From NCBI GenBank assembly GCA_018435665.1, contig JAHDND010000038.1, positions 1-61,885 on the forward strand: a DNA stretch of 61,885 nucleotides, given 5' to 3'. The position numbers were made by a program, and so were the translations under genes. This document shows positions 26,163-35,693 of the stretch, piece by piece (positions within the stretch are counted from its first letter, which is position 1; each line of letters begins with the position of its first letter). The notes under the pieces are model-generated. The model ran no database searches. It was not told where the DNA came from and was given only the letters and a program-made list of their open reading frames with translations. Source of the stretch: Candidatus Thiosymbion sp. (lineage in GTDB: Bacteria > Pseudomonadota > Gammaproteobacteria > Chromatiales > Chromatiaceae).

Positions 26163-26302
26163 ATGCGCGCGCGGCCGGCGTATGATGCCTTTGCTGGCCG
26201 CGCACCAAAGCTATGCGAGGGGAGCGCCACGCGGCGTTTCACGCATGACGGAGGCCCGGCTCTCCGTGTTCCCACAGAAACCTGTTGTCCAAAGGAGGAA
26301 AC

Positions 26303-26971
26303 ATGGCCAAAAACCTTATGAAGCTGGCCTTGCTCGCGAGTGCCGTCTCAATCGGTGTGGCGACGACCGCTTTCGCCGCTAAAGAAGAAGCCAAGCCCGC
26401 TGCCGCCCCTGCCGCCGCCCCCGCGGCCCCGGCCGTTGAACTGGTCTCCGGCGCCAGCGCTGAGATGCTCGCCGGCACCTGCATGGGCTGCCATGGCACC
26501 GATGGTGCCAGTGCCGGTCCCGCCTCACCCACCATTGGCGGACTGCACCCCGAGTATTTCGCTTCCGTCATGAAGAGCTACCAGGAGGGTTCGGCCTACT
26601 CCACGGTCATGGGTCGAATTGCCAAGGGCTATAGCGAGGACGAAATCAAGCTCCTGGCCGAATTTTATGCCGCTAAGCCATGGGTCCCCGCCAAGCAGAA
26701 ATTTGACGAAAAACTGGCTGACGCGGGCAAAAAGATCCACGACAAGTGGTGCGAGAAGTGTCACGCCGATGGCGGCAAGGTCGTCGCCGACGAGGAATAC
26801 CAGGTCATTGCTGGCCAGTGGACCCCGTACCTGAAGTACACCATGGATGACTTCAAGGCCGGTACCCGCGAAATGCCCAAGAAGATGAAGGAGAAATTCG
26901 ACGGCATGATCAAAAAGGAAGGCGATAAGGGTCTCGATTCCCTATACGCCTTTTATGCCAGCCAGAAATAA
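26303..26971 (+). CDS. fccA: Flavocytochrome c sulfide dehydrogenase, diheme cytochrome subunit
   Basis: This 222-residue periplasmic cytochrome has a signal peptide ending near residue 25 (ATTAFAAKEE) and an Ala/Pro-rich linker. Two heme c sites, C60MGCH and C150EKCH, define two cytochrome domains as in the diheme FccA of Allochromatium vinosum. It accepts electrons from the FAD subunit during sulfide oxidation. AAAGGAGGAAAC immediately before the ATG is a near-perfect ribosome-binding site and decides the start over a TTG six codons earlier. fccB follows after 21 bp. Confidence 0.94.
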   Translation: MAKNLMKLALLASAVSIGVATTAFAAKEEAKPAAAPAAAPAAPAVELVSGASAEMLAGTCMGCHGTDGASAGPASPTIGGLHPEYFASVMKSYQEGSAYSTVMGRIAKGYSEDEIKLLAEFYAAKPWVPAKQKFDEKLADAGKKIHDKWCEKCHADGGKVVADEEYQVIAGQWTPYLKYTMDDFKAGTREMPKKMKEKFDGMIKKEGDKGLDSLYAFYASQK

Positions 26972-26992
26972 GGAACGGGGAGGATTAGCAGC

Positions 26993-28285
26993 ATGAAAAT
27001 GAACCGTCGTGATTTCGTCAAGGCTACCGGTACGGCGGCCGCCGTTGCCCTGGTTGGCTTCCCTCACATTGCCCGCGCCGACGCCAAGAAGGTGGTCGTG
27101 GTTGGCGGCGGCACGGGTGGAGCCACCGCCGCCAAATACATCAAGCGCATCGATCCTGCCATCGACGTGACCATCGTCGAGCCGAACAAGACCTATTTCA
27201 CTTGCTATTTCAGTAACGAGGTCATCGCCGGCGAGCGGGACATGAAGTCCATCGAGGTCGGTTACGGCGACCTGGAAAAGCTGGGCATCAAGATGGTCTT
27301 CGATTCCGCCGAGGCCATCGATGGCGCCGCCAAGACCGTGAAGACCAAGGGGGGTCAATCCCTGTCCTTCGATCGCTGCGTCGTCTCCCCGGGAGTGGAC
27401 TTCCTCTACGACAAAATCGAAGGCTATTCCGCCGAGGCCGCCGAGAAGTTGCCTCATGCCTGGAAGGCCGGGCCTCAGACGGCTTTATTACAAAAGCAGA
27501 TTGCCGACATGAAGGATGGTGGCGTCGTCGCCATCATAGCGCCGCCCAACCCCTTCCGCTGCCCCCCCGGACCTTATGAGCGTGCCAGCCTCATCGCCCA
27601 TTACCTTCAGAAGCACAAGCCCAAATCCAAGGTCGTCATCATCGATTCCAAGGGCAAGTTCTCCAAGCAGGGGCTGTTCATCCAGGGTTGGAAAAAGTTC
27701 TATGGCTTCGAAACGGACAAGGCCCTGATCGAGTGGCGTCCGGACCCGGATGGCAAGCTCCCGTCCGTGGACGTGAAGGCCATGACCGTGACCTATGGTT
27801 CCATGGATGACGAACTGAAGGCGGATGTCATCAACGTGATCCCACCGCAGCGGGCCGGCAAGATCGCCCTCGATTCCGGCCTGACCGACGACAGCGGTTG
27901 GTGCCCGGTGGATGGCCGCAGCTTCGAGTCCAAGAAGGTGCCCGGCGTCCACGTCATCGGTGACGCCTGCATCGCCGGCGCCATGCCCAAGTCCGGTTAT
28001 GCCGCCAATAGCCAGGCCAAGGTCTGCGCCGCCGCGGTGGTCGCCTTGTTGAAGGGTGGCGAGGTCGGCGTGCCCTCCTTCGTCAATACCTGCTACTCTC
28101 TGATCGCCCCCGAGTGGGCGATCTCCGTGGCCGGGGTCTACAAGCTGGGTGCCGATGGGAAGATCGCCGAGGTACCCGGCTCTGGCGGCCTGACCCCGAT
28201 GGACGCCTCTCCCGAGGCCCACGCCCGCGAGGTTCAGTACGCCTATAGCTGGTACACCAACATCGTCAACGATATCTTCAAGTAA
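26993..28285 (+). CDS. fccB: Flavocytochrome c sulfide dehydrogenase, flavoprotein subunit
   Basis: This 430-residue FAD protein oxidises sulfide in the periplasm. The N-terminus [20 protein letters not shown] is a twin-arginine-type signal, [20 protein letters not shown] is the FAD dinucleotide-binding loop, and [19 protein letters not shown] is the second FAD motif. Conserved cysteines occur in the TCYFSNEV and [19 protein letters not shown] regions. An ATG two codons into the frame may be the actual start (MNRRDF). It pairs with fccA upstream and is followed by a strong terminator. With the tetraheme cytochrome and the ankyrin gene it forms the sulfide-oxidation block. Confidence 0.95.
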   Translation: MKMNRRDFVKATGTAAAVALVGFPHIARADAKKVVVVGGGTGGATAAKYIKRIDPAIDVTIVEPNKTYFTCYFSNEVIAGERDMKSIEVGYGDLEKLGIKMVFDSAEAIDGAAKTVKTKGGQSLSFDRCVVSPGVDFLYDKIEGYSAEAAEKLPHAWKAGPQTALLQKQIADMKDGGVVAIIAPPNPFRCPPGPYERASLIAHYLQKHKPKSKVVIIDSKGKFSKQGLFIQGWKKFYGFETDKALIEWRPDPDGKLPSVDVKAMTVTYGSMDDELKADVINVIPPQRAGKIALDSGLTDDSGWCPVDGRSFESKKVPGVHVIGDACIAGAMPKSGYAANSQAKVCAAAVVALLKGGEVGVPSFVNTCYSLIAPEWAISVAGVYKLGADGKIAEVPGSGGLTPMDASPEAHAREVQYAYSWYTNIVNDIFK

Positions 28286-28330
28286 CGAGGAGAAGGATGC
28301 GCCCAGTCGGGCGCGACTTCACGACCTTGA

Positions 28331-28351
28331 GGGGCCTTCGGGCCCCTTTTT
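28331..28351 (+). terminator. Rho-independent terminator after fccB
   Basis: GGGGCC-TTCG-GGCCCC is a 6-bp stem with a stabilising TTCG loop, directly followed by TTTTT. It lies 46 bp after the fccB stop and ends the sulfide-oxidation transcript. Confidence 0.9.
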
Positions 28352-28745
28352 ATTTGGGGTACCCGAGGCCGATGAAGGGGGTGAGCACCGTCTGCTCGCT
28401 CTTGAGGCCGCCGTAACAGGCCGGGTGGTTGCCAAACCCCAGCTTGTGGTGCTTCAGCAGCCAGGGCTAACTGTCATGAGAGGATGCGCCACACCCCCGA
28501 AGATGAAAGGCTTTACCGTGACTTTCACGCCAACCGTCGCCGGACGCCAGCTCGAACAGTTAGGCCATGGCCCCGGCCCGGAGGGGGCCAAGGAGCCGGT
28601 AGTCCACCAGATTCGCCGGGCACAAATCCAGAGGGCCGACCTGCTCGCCGCTGTGGTACTTGCCTTGATAATAGCCCGCCGGGGAAAGGACGCCGAGGAT
28701 ACCTGAAAGAACACCCCCGCGGATGCCGGTCGAGGCGCTCCATCC
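28350..28745 (-). pseudogene. Unidentified broken gene fragment
   Basis: Between the fccB terminator and clpB, one minus-strand frame reads like protein but has two internal stops. Upstream it gives SPAGYYQGKYHSGEQVGPLD and CPANLVDYRLLG. After stops at about 28566 and 28467 it resumes in the same frame as PWLLKHHKLGFGNHPACYGG and LKSEQTVLTPFIGLGYPK before its final stop at 28350. The residue composition is unlike the shadow frames nearby. I do not recognise the family. No start with a ribosome-binding site is seen, so this is probably the decayed 3' part of a gene. Confidence 0.4.
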
Positions 28746-28772
28746 GAAAGCGCCCCGATCCCGGCGGCGTCA

Positions 28773-31370
28773 TCAGTCAACAATCTCCCCTTCCAGCACC
28801 TTCTCGAAGACCAGGACGCCGTTGTCCACCTCGACCTCGATGACATCGCCGGGGCCGAAGCGGCCGGCGAGGATCTCCTGGGCCAGGGGGTTCTCCAACT
28901 GGGCGCGAATGGCGCGCTTGAGGGGCCGGGCGCCATAGACCGGGTCGAATCCCGCCTCGCCGAGGTGATCGAGGGCGGCGTCGTCCACCACCAGCTTCAT
29001 GTCCCGGTCCGCCAGGCGCTTCTGCAGGAAGCGGATCTGGATGCGGGCGATGGAACGGATCTGCTCCCGGCGCAGGGGGTGGAAGACCACGATGTCATCC
29101 AGGCGGTTGATGAACTCGGGGCGGAAGGCGACCCGCACCACCTCCATCACCGCGGCGCGCATCCGCTGGTAATGCTCCTCCCCGGCCATCTGCTGGATGA
29201 CGTCGGAGCCCAGGTTGGAGGTCAGGACGATGACGGCGTTACGGAAGTCCACCGTCCGCCCCTGGCCGTCGGTCAGACGCCCGTCGTCCATGACCTGCAA
29301 CAGGACGTTGAAGACATCGGGGTGGGCCTTTTCCACCTCGTCCATGAGGATGACGCTATAGGGCCGGCGACGCACCGCCTCAGTGAGGTAGCCGCCCTCC
29401 TCGTAGCCGACATAGCCCGGCGGGGCGCCGATGAGGCGCGACACCGAGTGCTTCTCCATGAACTCGGACATGTCGATGCGCACCATGGCCTCCTCGGTGT
29501 CGAAGAGGAACTCCGCCAGGGCCTTGCACAGCTCGGTCTTGCCGACGCCGGTGGGGCCGAGGAAAAGGAAGGAGCCGATGGGCCGCATGGGGTCGGACAG
29601 CCCGGCGCGGGAGCGGCGGATGGCATCGCTGATGGTGGCCACCGCCTCGCCCTGGCCCACCACCCGCTTGCCCAGTTCCTGTTCCATGCGCAACAGCTTG
29701 TCGCGCTCGCCCTCCAGCATGCGCGACACCGGGATGCCGGTCCACTTGGAGACGATGTCGGCGATCTCCTCCTCGGTGACCTTGTCGCGCAGCAGGGTCT
29801 TCTCGGCGTGCTCGGCGGCGCTGGCGGCCTCCAGGCGCTTCATCAGCTCCGGGACGCGGCCGTACTGGAGCTCCGACATGCGCGCCAGGTCGCCGGCGCG
29901 GCGGGCGGTCTCCATCTCCACCCGCACCCGGTCCAGTTCCTCCTTGATGTGGGCCGTGCCCTGGAGGGAGGCCTTCTCCGCCTTCCACACCTCGTTGAGG
30001 TCGGAAAACTCCCGGTCCAGCTTGGCGATCTGCTCCTCCAGGTCCGCCAGGCGGCGCTTGGAGGCCTCGTCGGACTCCTTCTTCAGGGCCTCGCGCTCGA
30101 TCTTGAGCTGGATGAGGCGACGGTCGAGGCGGTCCATCTCCTCCGGCATGGAGTCGATCTCCATGCGGATCTGGGAGGCGGCCTCGTCCACCAGGTCGAT
30201 GGCCTTGTCCGGCAACTGGCGGTCGGCGATGTAGCGGTGGGACAGGGTGGCGGCGGCGACGATGGCCGGGTCGGTGATCTCGACCTTGTGATGGACCTCG
30301 TAACGCTCCTTGAGGCCGCGCAGGATGGCGATGGTGTCCTCGACGTTGGGCTCCTGCACCAGCACCTTCTGGAAGCGCCGCTCCAGGGCGGCGTCCTTCT
30401 CGACGTACTTGCGGTATTCGTCCAGGGTGGTGGCGCCAATGCAGTGCAGCTCGCCCCGGGCCAGGGCCGGCTTGAGCATGTTGCCGGCGTCCATGGCGCC
30501 CTCGGCCTTGCCGGCGCCGACCATGGTATGCAGTTCGTCGATGAAGAGGATGATGTTGCCCTCCTGGCGCGCCACGTCGTTGAGGACGGCCTTGAGGCGC
30601 TCCTCGAACTCGCCGCGGAACTTGGCCCCGGCGATGAGGGCGGCCATGTCCAGGGACAGCAGGCGCTTGGTCTTGAGCCCCTCCGGCACCTCGCCGTTGA
30701 CGATGCGCTGGGCCAGGCCCTCGACGATGGCGGTCTTGCCGACGCCGGGCTCGCCGATGAGCACCGGGTTGTTCTTGGTGCGGCGCTGCAACACCTGAAC
30801 GGTGCGGCGGATCTCGTCGTCGCGGCCGATAACCGGGTCCAGCTTGCCCTGCTCGGCCCGCTCGGTGAGGTCGATGGTGTACTTTTCCAGGGCCTGGCGC
30901 TGCTCCTCGGCGTTGGGATCGCCCACCGCCTGGCCACCGCGCATCTGTTCGATAGCGCGCTCGATGGGCCCCTTGCTGGCTCCGGCCTCGCGCATCAGCC
31001 GCCCCAGCTCTCCCTTGTCCTCTACCGCCGCCAGGACGAACAGCTCGGAGGAGATGTACTGGTCCTTGCGCTGCTGGGCCAGCTTATCGACCTGATTGAA
31101 CAGCCGCCCCAGCTCGTTGCCGAGGTGGACTTCGCCGGCGTTGCCCTCCACCCGCGGCAGCCGCTCCATGGCCTCGCCCAGGGAGGATCGCAGCCGGTTG
31201 ACATTGACATCGGCCTGGGCCAGCAGGTGGCGGGCGCTGCCGCCCTCCTGGTCCAGCAGGGCCGCCATCAGATGAACGGGCTCGATGAACTGGTGGTCGC
31301 GTCCCACGGCCAGGCTCTGGGCGTCCTGCAGGGCCAACTGGAACTTGGAGGTCAATTTATCCATGCGCAT
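28773..31370 (-). CDS. clpB: ATP-dependent disaggregase ClpB
   Basis: This 865-residue Hsp100 chaperone works with DnaK to dissolve protein aggregates. It has an N-terminal Clp repeat domain (about 1-150), AAA module 1 with GEPGVGKT, a coiled-coil M domain (about 410-530), and AAA module 2 with [19 protein letters not shown]. The arginine-finger regions are conserved. The length matches E. coli ClpB (857). The ATG two codons inside ([16 protein letters not shown]) is the likelier start by family comparison. A sigma-32-like promoter lies upstream at 31410-31437. Confidence 0.96.
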   Translation of the reverse strand: MRMDKLTSKFQLALQDAQSLAVGRDHQFIEPVHLMAALLDQEGGSARHLLAQADVNVNRLRSSLGEAMERLPRVEGNAGEVHLGNELGRLFNQVDKLAQQRKDQYISSELFVLAAVEDKGELGRLMREAGASKGPIERAIEQMRGGQAVGDPNAEEQRQALEKYTIDLTERAEQGKLDPVIGRDDEIRRTVQVLQRRTKNNPVLIGEPGVGKTAIVEGLAQRIVNGEVPEGLKTKRLLSLDMAALIAGAKFRGEFEERLKAVLNDVARQEGNIILFIDELHTMVGAGKAEGAMDAGNMLKPALARGELHCIGATTLDEYRKYVEKDAALERRFQKVLVQEPNVEDTIAILRGLKERYEVHHKVEITDPAIVAAATLSHRYIADRQLPDKAIDLVDEAASQIRMEIDSMPEEMDRLDRRLIQLKIEREALKKESDEASKRRLADLEEQIAKLDREFSDLNEVWKAEKASLQGTAHIKEELDRVRVEMETARRAGDLARMSELQYGRVPELMKRLEAASAAEHAEKTLLRDKVTEEEIADIVSKWTGIPVSRMLEGERDKLLRMEQELGKRVVGQGEAVATISDAIRRSRAGLSDPMRPIGSFLFLGPTGVGKTELCKALAEFLFDTEEAMVRIDMSEFMEKHSVSRLIGAPPGYVGYEEGGYLTEAVRRRPYSVILMDEVEKAHPDVFNVLLQVMDDGRLTDGQGRTVDFRNAVIVLTSNLGSDVIQQMAGEEHYQRMRAAVMEVVRVAFRPEFINRLDDIVVFHPLRREQIRSIARIQIRFLQKRLADRDMKLVVDDAALDHLGEAGFDPVYGARPLKRAIRAQLENPLAQEILAGRFGPGDVIEVEVDNGVLVFEKVLEGEIVD

Positions 31371-31409
31371 GACTGGGAATCTCCGCTACTTCATAGGGTT
31401 ATATATCCC

Positions 31410-31437
31410 AAATTGGGTAGGCGGGGGTGAATTCAAG
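31410..31437 (-). promoter_or_regulatory. Sigma-32-type heat-shock promoter of clpB
   Basis: On the minus strand CTTGAA (31432-31437) and CCCAATTT (31410-31417) are separated by 14 bp. This is close to the heat-shock consensus CTTGAA-N13/15-CCCCATNT. The transcript would start about 35-40 bp before the clpB start codon. The match and gene identity support each other. Confidence 0.75.
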
Positions 31438-31518
31438 GCACGGCGAACCTGAATTTTTCGCCCCGTCAACGCCCCTATAATCCTAGCAGCTTAGGCGCAC
31501 GGTTTTGGCTGGGAAGGC

Positions 31519-31539
31519 ACCCAGGGTGCAACCCTGGGT
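31519..31539. other. Perfect 9-bp hairpin downstream of the RlpA-like gene
   Basis: ACCCAGGGT-GCA-ACCCTGGGT lies 28 bp after the stop of the RlpA-like gene and about 80 bp before the clpB promoter. It has no T-run on the minus strand. It could stop or protect the upstream transcript, but the evidence is weak. Confidence 0.4.
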
Positions 31540-31566
31540 ATAACGGCAGGGGACCTGGATGGCAGG

Positions 31567-32019
31567 TCAGTTGGGTATCGCCACCACCTTGACCTGTGCC
31601 TGTCCACCCATGGCGATCTTCTTGGCGGCGGCACGGGAGAGATCAATAATCCTTCCTGCCTTGTGGGGGCCACGGTCGTTGATGGTCACCTCCACCTCCT
31701 TGCCATTCTTGAGATTGGTGACCTTGACCCGACTGCCCAGGGGCAGATGGGGATGGGCGGCGGTGAGGGCGTGTTGATTGAAGACCTGGCCACTGGCGGT
31801 TTTCTTGCCATGGAAACCAGGACCGTACCAGGACGCCTTACCGACTTGGTGGCCGTCCAGGATCCGGGTGGTCTTGGCGGTTTTCTTGCCGTGGCTCCCC
31901 GCCTCGGCATGCATGGCGGGGGACATGGCCAAGGCGATCACCAGGGCCACGCGGGACATACTCGCGATTCCCGCCCGAGAGAGGCGGGACCTGCAACAGG
32001 GTTTGATGCGCTCGTTCAA
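31567..32019 (-). CDS. RlpA-like double-psi beta-barrel protein
   Basis: This 150-residue protein has a signal-like segment ([20 protein letters not shown]) and then the RlpA double-psi beta-barrel fold: [60 protein letters not shown]. RlpA proteins cleave naked glycan strands at the septum or bind peptidoglycan. It lacks the SPOR domain of full-length RlpA and has no lipobox in the right place, so it is a short soluble form. The start may be the internal Met at codon 21. It stands alone. Confidence 0.85.
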   Translation of the reverse strand: MNERIKPCCRSRLSRAGIASMSRVALVIALAMSPAMHAEAGSHGKKTAKTTRILDGHQVGKASWYGPGFHGKKTASGQVFNQHALTAAHPHLPLGSRVKVTNLKNGKEVEVTINDRGPHKAGRIIDLSRAAAKKIAMGGQAQVKVVAIPN

Positions 32020-32045
32020 GCGTCAACCTCCGTGAATGGCTAGGG

Positions 32046-32063
32046 GCAAAATCAAAATTTTGC
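32046..32063. other. AT-rich inverted repeat upstream of the RlpA-like gene
   Basis: GCAAAAT-CAAA-ATTTTGC lies 26 bp before the longest frame of the RlpA-like gene, in an AT-rich stretch (32040-32100) that contrasts with its surroundings. It may be an operator or part of the promoter; no regulator can be named. Confidence 0.35.
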
Positions 32064-32252
32064 TTTAGTTAACAGAAAGTTACCCTTACATTCAATTACC
32101 AGGGAGGTGCAGGATACCACGCACCCGCGCTTAGAGGCCAGAACTTCCCACCCTTGGCCGGGGCGCCGAGGGGCCGTGACGGGGCGAAAAAGGGGGTGCG
32201 CCGCGACGACCCGCCGGTCTTCGCTGGCGGTGATGAGGAGCGAGAACTGTAG

Positions 32253-33170
32253 TCAGGAGGCCATGAAGCGCATGGACAGATCGACGCTTTCCAGGTCCTT
32301 GGTGAGATCGCCGATGGAGATCTCGTCCACCCCCGTCTCGGCGATCGCCCGCAGGGCCTCCAGGGTGATGCCCCCGGAGGCCTCCAGACGGGCACGACCG
32401 GCGACCTGGATGACGGCCTGACGCATCAGCGCGGGGCTGAAATTGTCGAGGAGCAGGTGGGTGGCGCCAGCCGCCAGGGCCGCCTCGACCTCGGCCAGGG
32501 ACTCGACCTCGATCTCCACCGGCACCCCCCCGGCCAGGGCACGGGCGGCATCCAGTGCAGCGGCGATGGAGCCCGCCGCCAGGATATGGTTCTCCTTGAT
32601 CAGGATCGCGTCGTAGAGGCCTAGCCGATGGTTGTGGCACCCACCACAGCGCACGGCGTACTTCTGCGCCAGCCGCAGGCCCGGGAGGGTCTTGCGGGTA
32701 TCGAGCAGGCGCACCGGCAGATCGGCGACCACCTGGGCGTAACGCCCGGCACGGGTAGCGGTGCCGGAGAGGGTCTGGAGAAAATTCATGGCGGTGCGCT
32801 CCCCGGTCAGCAGGGCGCGGGTCGGCCCCTCGATCCGGCAGAGGCAGTCCCCGGGACCCACCCGATCCCCGTCATTGACCCGCCAGGTGATGGCGACCCG
32901 CGCGTCGATCTGGCGAAAGGCCTCGTCAAACCAGGCGCGACCACAGATCACCGCCTCCTGGCGGGTAATCAGTTCCACCCGCGACACCTGAGCCGCCGGC
33001 AGGAGGGCGGCGGTACGATCGCCATCGCCCAAGTCCTCGGCCAAGGCGATGCGCACCTGCTCGGCGACAACCGCAGGATCCGGCGGATCAAACGGCCTGC
33101 CCAATCCATCCGTGCCTTGATGGCAGGCCGAGGGACTGGGGGAATGGAACTCCTTGTAGACGCTGTTCAT
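32253..33170 (-). CDS. nadC: Nicotinate-nucleotide pyrophosphorylase (carboxylating)
   Basis: This 305-residue enzyme makes nicotinate mononucleotide from quinolinate and phosphoribosyl pyrophosphate in NAD synthesis. Family motifs are [55 protein letters not shown], and [20 protein letters not shown] near the C-terminus. The start at 33170 is chosen because GAGG lies 8-11 bp before it and the 33 earlier codons have no family match. A divergent promoter region separates it from the DUF1538 operon. Confidence 0.95.
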   Translation of the reverse strand: MNSVYKEFHSPSPSACHQGTDGLGRPFDPPDPAVVAEQVRIALAEDLGDGDRTAALLPAAQVSRVELITRQEAVICGRAWFDEAFRQIDARVAITWRVNDGDRVGPGDCLCRIEGPTRALLTGERTAMNFLQTLSGTATRAGRYAQVVADLPVRLLDTRKTLPGLRLAQKYAVRCGGCHNHRLGLYDAILIKENHILAAGSIAAALDAARALAGGVPVEIEVESLAEVEAALAAGATHLLLDNFSPALMRQAVIQVAGRARLEASGGITLEALRAIAETGVDEISIGDLTKDLESVDLSMRFMAS

Positions 33171-33274
33171 GATTTTTACCTCAGAACCACCGAATTTCTG
33201 GTCATTTGTTGCCATCTTGTTACAATCGCGCGCGAATTGCACCGCAGATTTACCCTTAGGTCCCCGCACCCAAG

Positions 33275-33296
33275 GGAGCCACCAACCGATGGCTCC
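33275..33296 (+). other. Hairpin in the leader of the DUF1538 operon
   Basis: GGAGCCA-CCAACCGA-TGGCTCC gives a 7-bp stem with an 8-base loop, 49 bp upstream of the first DUF1538 start. It could affect mRNA stability or regulation; there is no T-run. Confidence 0.35.
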
Positions 33297-33344
33297 AAGT
33301 GGCCGCTACTCAACCAACCCCAAGAGCGCTCCTACAGCACCGCG

Positions 33345-34079
33345 ATGAAGGCCCTCATCCTGCAATTCCTCGCCTCGCTCGCTGACAGCTTCAGGGATCT
33401 GGTCCCGATCATTGCCGTCATCGCCTTCTTTCAATTGATCGTGCTCGGGCAACCCATCCCTAACCTGCTAGACATGCTCTGGGGGATGTTTCTGGTCCTG
33501 ATCGGCCTGACCCTCTTCGTCCAAGGCCTCAAGTTGGGCCTCTTCCCCATTGGCGAATCCCTGGCCTGGGATTTTGCCGCCAAAGGCAGCCTCATCTGGT
33601 TGCTCATTTTCGCCTTCGCCCTGGGCTTTGGCACCACAGTGGCAGAACCCGCCCTCATCGCGGTCGCCAACGAGGCCGCCAATGTCGCCGCCGTCGGCGG
33701 CTGGATCAGCGATGATCCAGCGGCGCGCGAGGATTACGCCGATGGTCTGCGGATCACGGTCGCCTTGTCCGTGGGCGCGGCCATCGTCATCGGCGTGCTG
33801 CGTATCCTGAAGGGCTTTCCCATCCAAAATCTCATCATCATCGGCTACATCGGGGTGGTCGTCATGACCTTCTTCGCCCCGCCGGAGATCATCGGCATCG
33901 CCTACGATTCCGGAGGCGTCACCACCTCGACCATTACCGTGCCGCTCGTGGCCGCCCTAGGTGTCGGACTGGCCTCCAGTATCGAGGGCCGCAACCCCAT
34001 GATCGACGGCTTTGGCCTCATCGCCTTCGCCTCCCTGACCCCCATGATCTTCGTCATGGGTTACGGAGCCCTCCTATGA
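33345..34079 (+). CDS. DUF1538 membrane protein, first of a pair
   Basis: This 244-residue inner-membrane protein of the DUF1538 family has about seven hydrophobic segments. Signature phrases are [40 protein letters not shown] and [20 protein letters not shown]. Paired DUF1538 proteins (UmpA/UmpB type) have been reported as a two-subunit cation/proton antiporter in Halomonas, which I recall rather than can verify here. The ATG at 33345 begins a membrane helix. The second paralogue overlaps by 4 bp, and PII-like and CBS genes follow. Confidence 0.85.
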   Translation: MKALILQFLASLADSFRDLVPIIAVIAFFQLIVLGQPIPNLLDMLWGMFLVLIGLTLFVQGLKLGLFPIGESLAWDFAAKGSLIWLLIFAFALGFGTTVAEPALIAVANEAANVAAVGGWISDDPAAREDYADGLRITVALSVGAAIVIGVLRILKGFPIQNLIIIGYIGVVVMTFFAPPEIIGIAYDSGGVTTSTITVPLVAALGVGLASSIEGRNPMIDGFGLIAFASLTPMIFVMGYGALL

Positions 34080-34867
34080 TCGACAAAATGCTGTCGCTCT
34101 GGAACACCCTGCTGGTTACCATCTGGGACATTCTGCCCATCATCACCATCCTGGTGGTGAGTCAAGTCGTCCTCATCCGCCGCCCCATCGCCAACCTGCC
34201 GCGGGTGCTATTGGGCTTCTTCTTCGTCCTCATCGGGCTGACCTTCTTCATCGAAGGTCTGGAACGTGCCCTCTTCCCCCTCGGCAAGCTCATGGCCGAA
34301 CAGCTCACCGCGCCCGCCTTCCTAGGCCTCGACGGCACCGAGACCAGCGTGAACTGGATGGAATTTGGCTGGATTTACCTTTTTGCCGCCACCATCGGCT
34401 TCGCCACCACCATCGCCGAACCCTCCCTGATCGCCGTGGCCATGAAGGCAAGCGAGGTATCCGGCGGTTCCATTCAGCCCTGGGGCTTACGCATCGCCGT
34501 TGCCATCGGGGTCGCCATCGGTATCGCCCTGGGGGCCTTCCGTATCATCACCGGTACCCCCCTGCCCTACTACATCATCACCGGCTATGTTTTCGTGCTC
34601 ATCCAGACTTGGTACGCCCCTCGCATGATCGTTGCCCTGGCCTATGATTCCGGCGGCGTCACCACCTCGACAGTAACCGTCCCCCTGGTGGCGGCCCTCG
34701 GCCTGGGTCTGTCAACCCATATCCCCGGACGCAATCCCATGCTGGATGGCTTTGGCCTCATCGCCTTCGCCAGCCTCTTTCCCATGATGACCGTCATGGG
34801 CTACGCACAACTGAGTGAATGGGCCGCCCGGCGGGCGGCCCGGGCAGCCCAACCCGCCTCCTCCTGA
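34076..34867 (+). CDS. DUF1538 membrane protein, second of a pair
   Basis: This 263-residue paralogue of the preceding protein shares [40 protein letters not shown] and [20 protein letters not shown]. Its start overlaps the upstream stop (ATGA), so the two are probably made in equal amounts and form a hetero-oligomer. The conserved T-x-A-E-P and YDSGGVTTS motifs may line an ion path. The C-terminus is short and Arg/Ala-rich. The PII-like gene starts 50 bp downstream. Confidence 0.85.
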   Translation: MIDKMLSLWNTLLVTIWDILPIITILVVSQVVLIRRPIANLPRVLLGFFFVLIGLTFFIEGLERALFPLGKLMAEQLTAPAFLGLDGTETSVNWMEFGWIYLFAATIGFATTIAEPSLIAVAMKASEVSGGSIQPWGLRIAVAIGVAIGIALGAFRIITGTPLPYYIITGYVFVLIQTWYAPRMIVALAYDSGGVTTSTVTVPLVAALGLGLSTHIPGRNPMLDGFGLIAFASLFPMMTVMGYAQLSEWAARRAARAAQPASS

Positions 34868-34917
34868 TTCCTGGCCCTACACCCCAGGGCATCCCTGCCT
34901 CTTGAGGTTAAAGATTC

Positions 34918-35268
34918 ATGCACTTCAAACTGATCCTGGCCTTCGTCGAGGATAGATCGACCCAAGCCGTTCTCGATGCCGCCCGCAAGGCCGGCGCCAC
35001 CGGTTCAACCGTCATCAATCAGGCCCGCGGTGAAGGAGTGGAAAAGACCAAGACGTTTTTCGGCCTCGCCCTGGAAAGTCAGCGCGACGTCATCATGCTG
35101 CTGGTGGAGGAGCACCTGAGCCGCCACATCCTGGAAACCATTGCCCAAGCCGCCGGTTTCAGCCAGAAGCCAGGCTCGGGCATCGCCTTTCAGATCGATG
35201 TCGAGGACGCGGTCGGGATCGATCACCAGGTCCGCAAGCTGACCCAACTCGTCGAAGAGGAGATTTAA
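34918..35268 (+). CDS. PII-like signalling protein
   Basis: This 116-residue protein has the ferredoxin-like PII fold. The first strand and helix are FKLILAFVEDRSTQAVLDAA. The T-loop region (QARGEGVEKTKTFFGLALES) lacks the uridylylated tyrosine of GlnB, and DVIMLLVEEHLSRHILETIA forms the second half. A nucleotide-sensing role toward the DUF1538 proteins is likely by analogy with PII-like proteins encoded beside transporters. No glutamine-cycle genes are nearby. CBS protein gene follows after 3 bp. Confidence 0.82.
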   Translation: MHFKLILAFVEDRSTQAVLDAARKAGATGSTVINQARGEGVEKTKTFFGLALESQRDVIMLLVEEHLSRHILETIAQAAGFSQKPGSGIAFQIDVEDAVGIDHQVRKLTQLVEEEI

Positions 35269-35271
35269 ACC

Positions 35272-35676
35272 ATGTCCACCCGTCCACTGATCCGTGTCCG
35301 CGACGTCATGAAGCCCCACTTCGACATGGTCGACGGCATGGCGACGGTCGCCGCCGCCCTCGAGGCCATGCGCCACGTCGATACCAAAACGCTAATCGTC
35401 AAGCCGCGCTCCGAGAACGACGAACTCGGCATTGTCGTGCTCTCCGATATCGCCTGCGAGGTGTTGGCCAAGGATCGTGCCCCCGACCGGGTCAACATCT
35501 ACGAGATCATGGTCAAGCCAGCCATCACCGTACATCCCGACATGGACATTCGTTACTGCGCCCGCCTCTTCGACCGCTTCGACTTGAGCCGGGCGCCGGT
35601 GGTCAAGGACCGTGAGGTACTGGGAGTGGTCAGCCTTACCGACCTGGTGATGAAAGGGTTGGTGCCGCATCTCTGA
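35272..35676 (+). CDS. CBS-domain pair protein
   Basis: This 134-residue protein consists of two CBS motifs: RVRDVMKPHFDMVDGMATVA with LGIVVLSDIACEVLA, and YEIMVKPAITVHPDMDIRYC with VLGVVSLTDLVMKGL. Such Bateman modules bind adenine nucleotides and control partner proteins. It begins 3 bp after the PII-like gene, so the operon ends with two candidate nucleotide sensors. ampD starts 17 bp downstream and may be on the same transcript. Confidence 0.88.
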   Translation: MSTRPLIRVRDVMKPHFDMVDGMATVAAALEAMRHVDTKTLIVKPRSENDELGIVVLSDIACEVLAKDRAPDRVNIYEIMVKPAITVHPDMDIRYCARLFDRFDLSRAPVVKDREVLGVVSLTDLVMKGLVPHL

Positions 35677-35693
35677 CCGTCCGGCGACGGATC

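Noticed and set aside
28965..31430. Long plus-strand open frame (821 codons) opposite clpB
   Set aside because: Composition is Leu/Gly/His/Asp repeats typical of the complement of a GC-rich coding strand; clpB on the other strand has all expected motifs.
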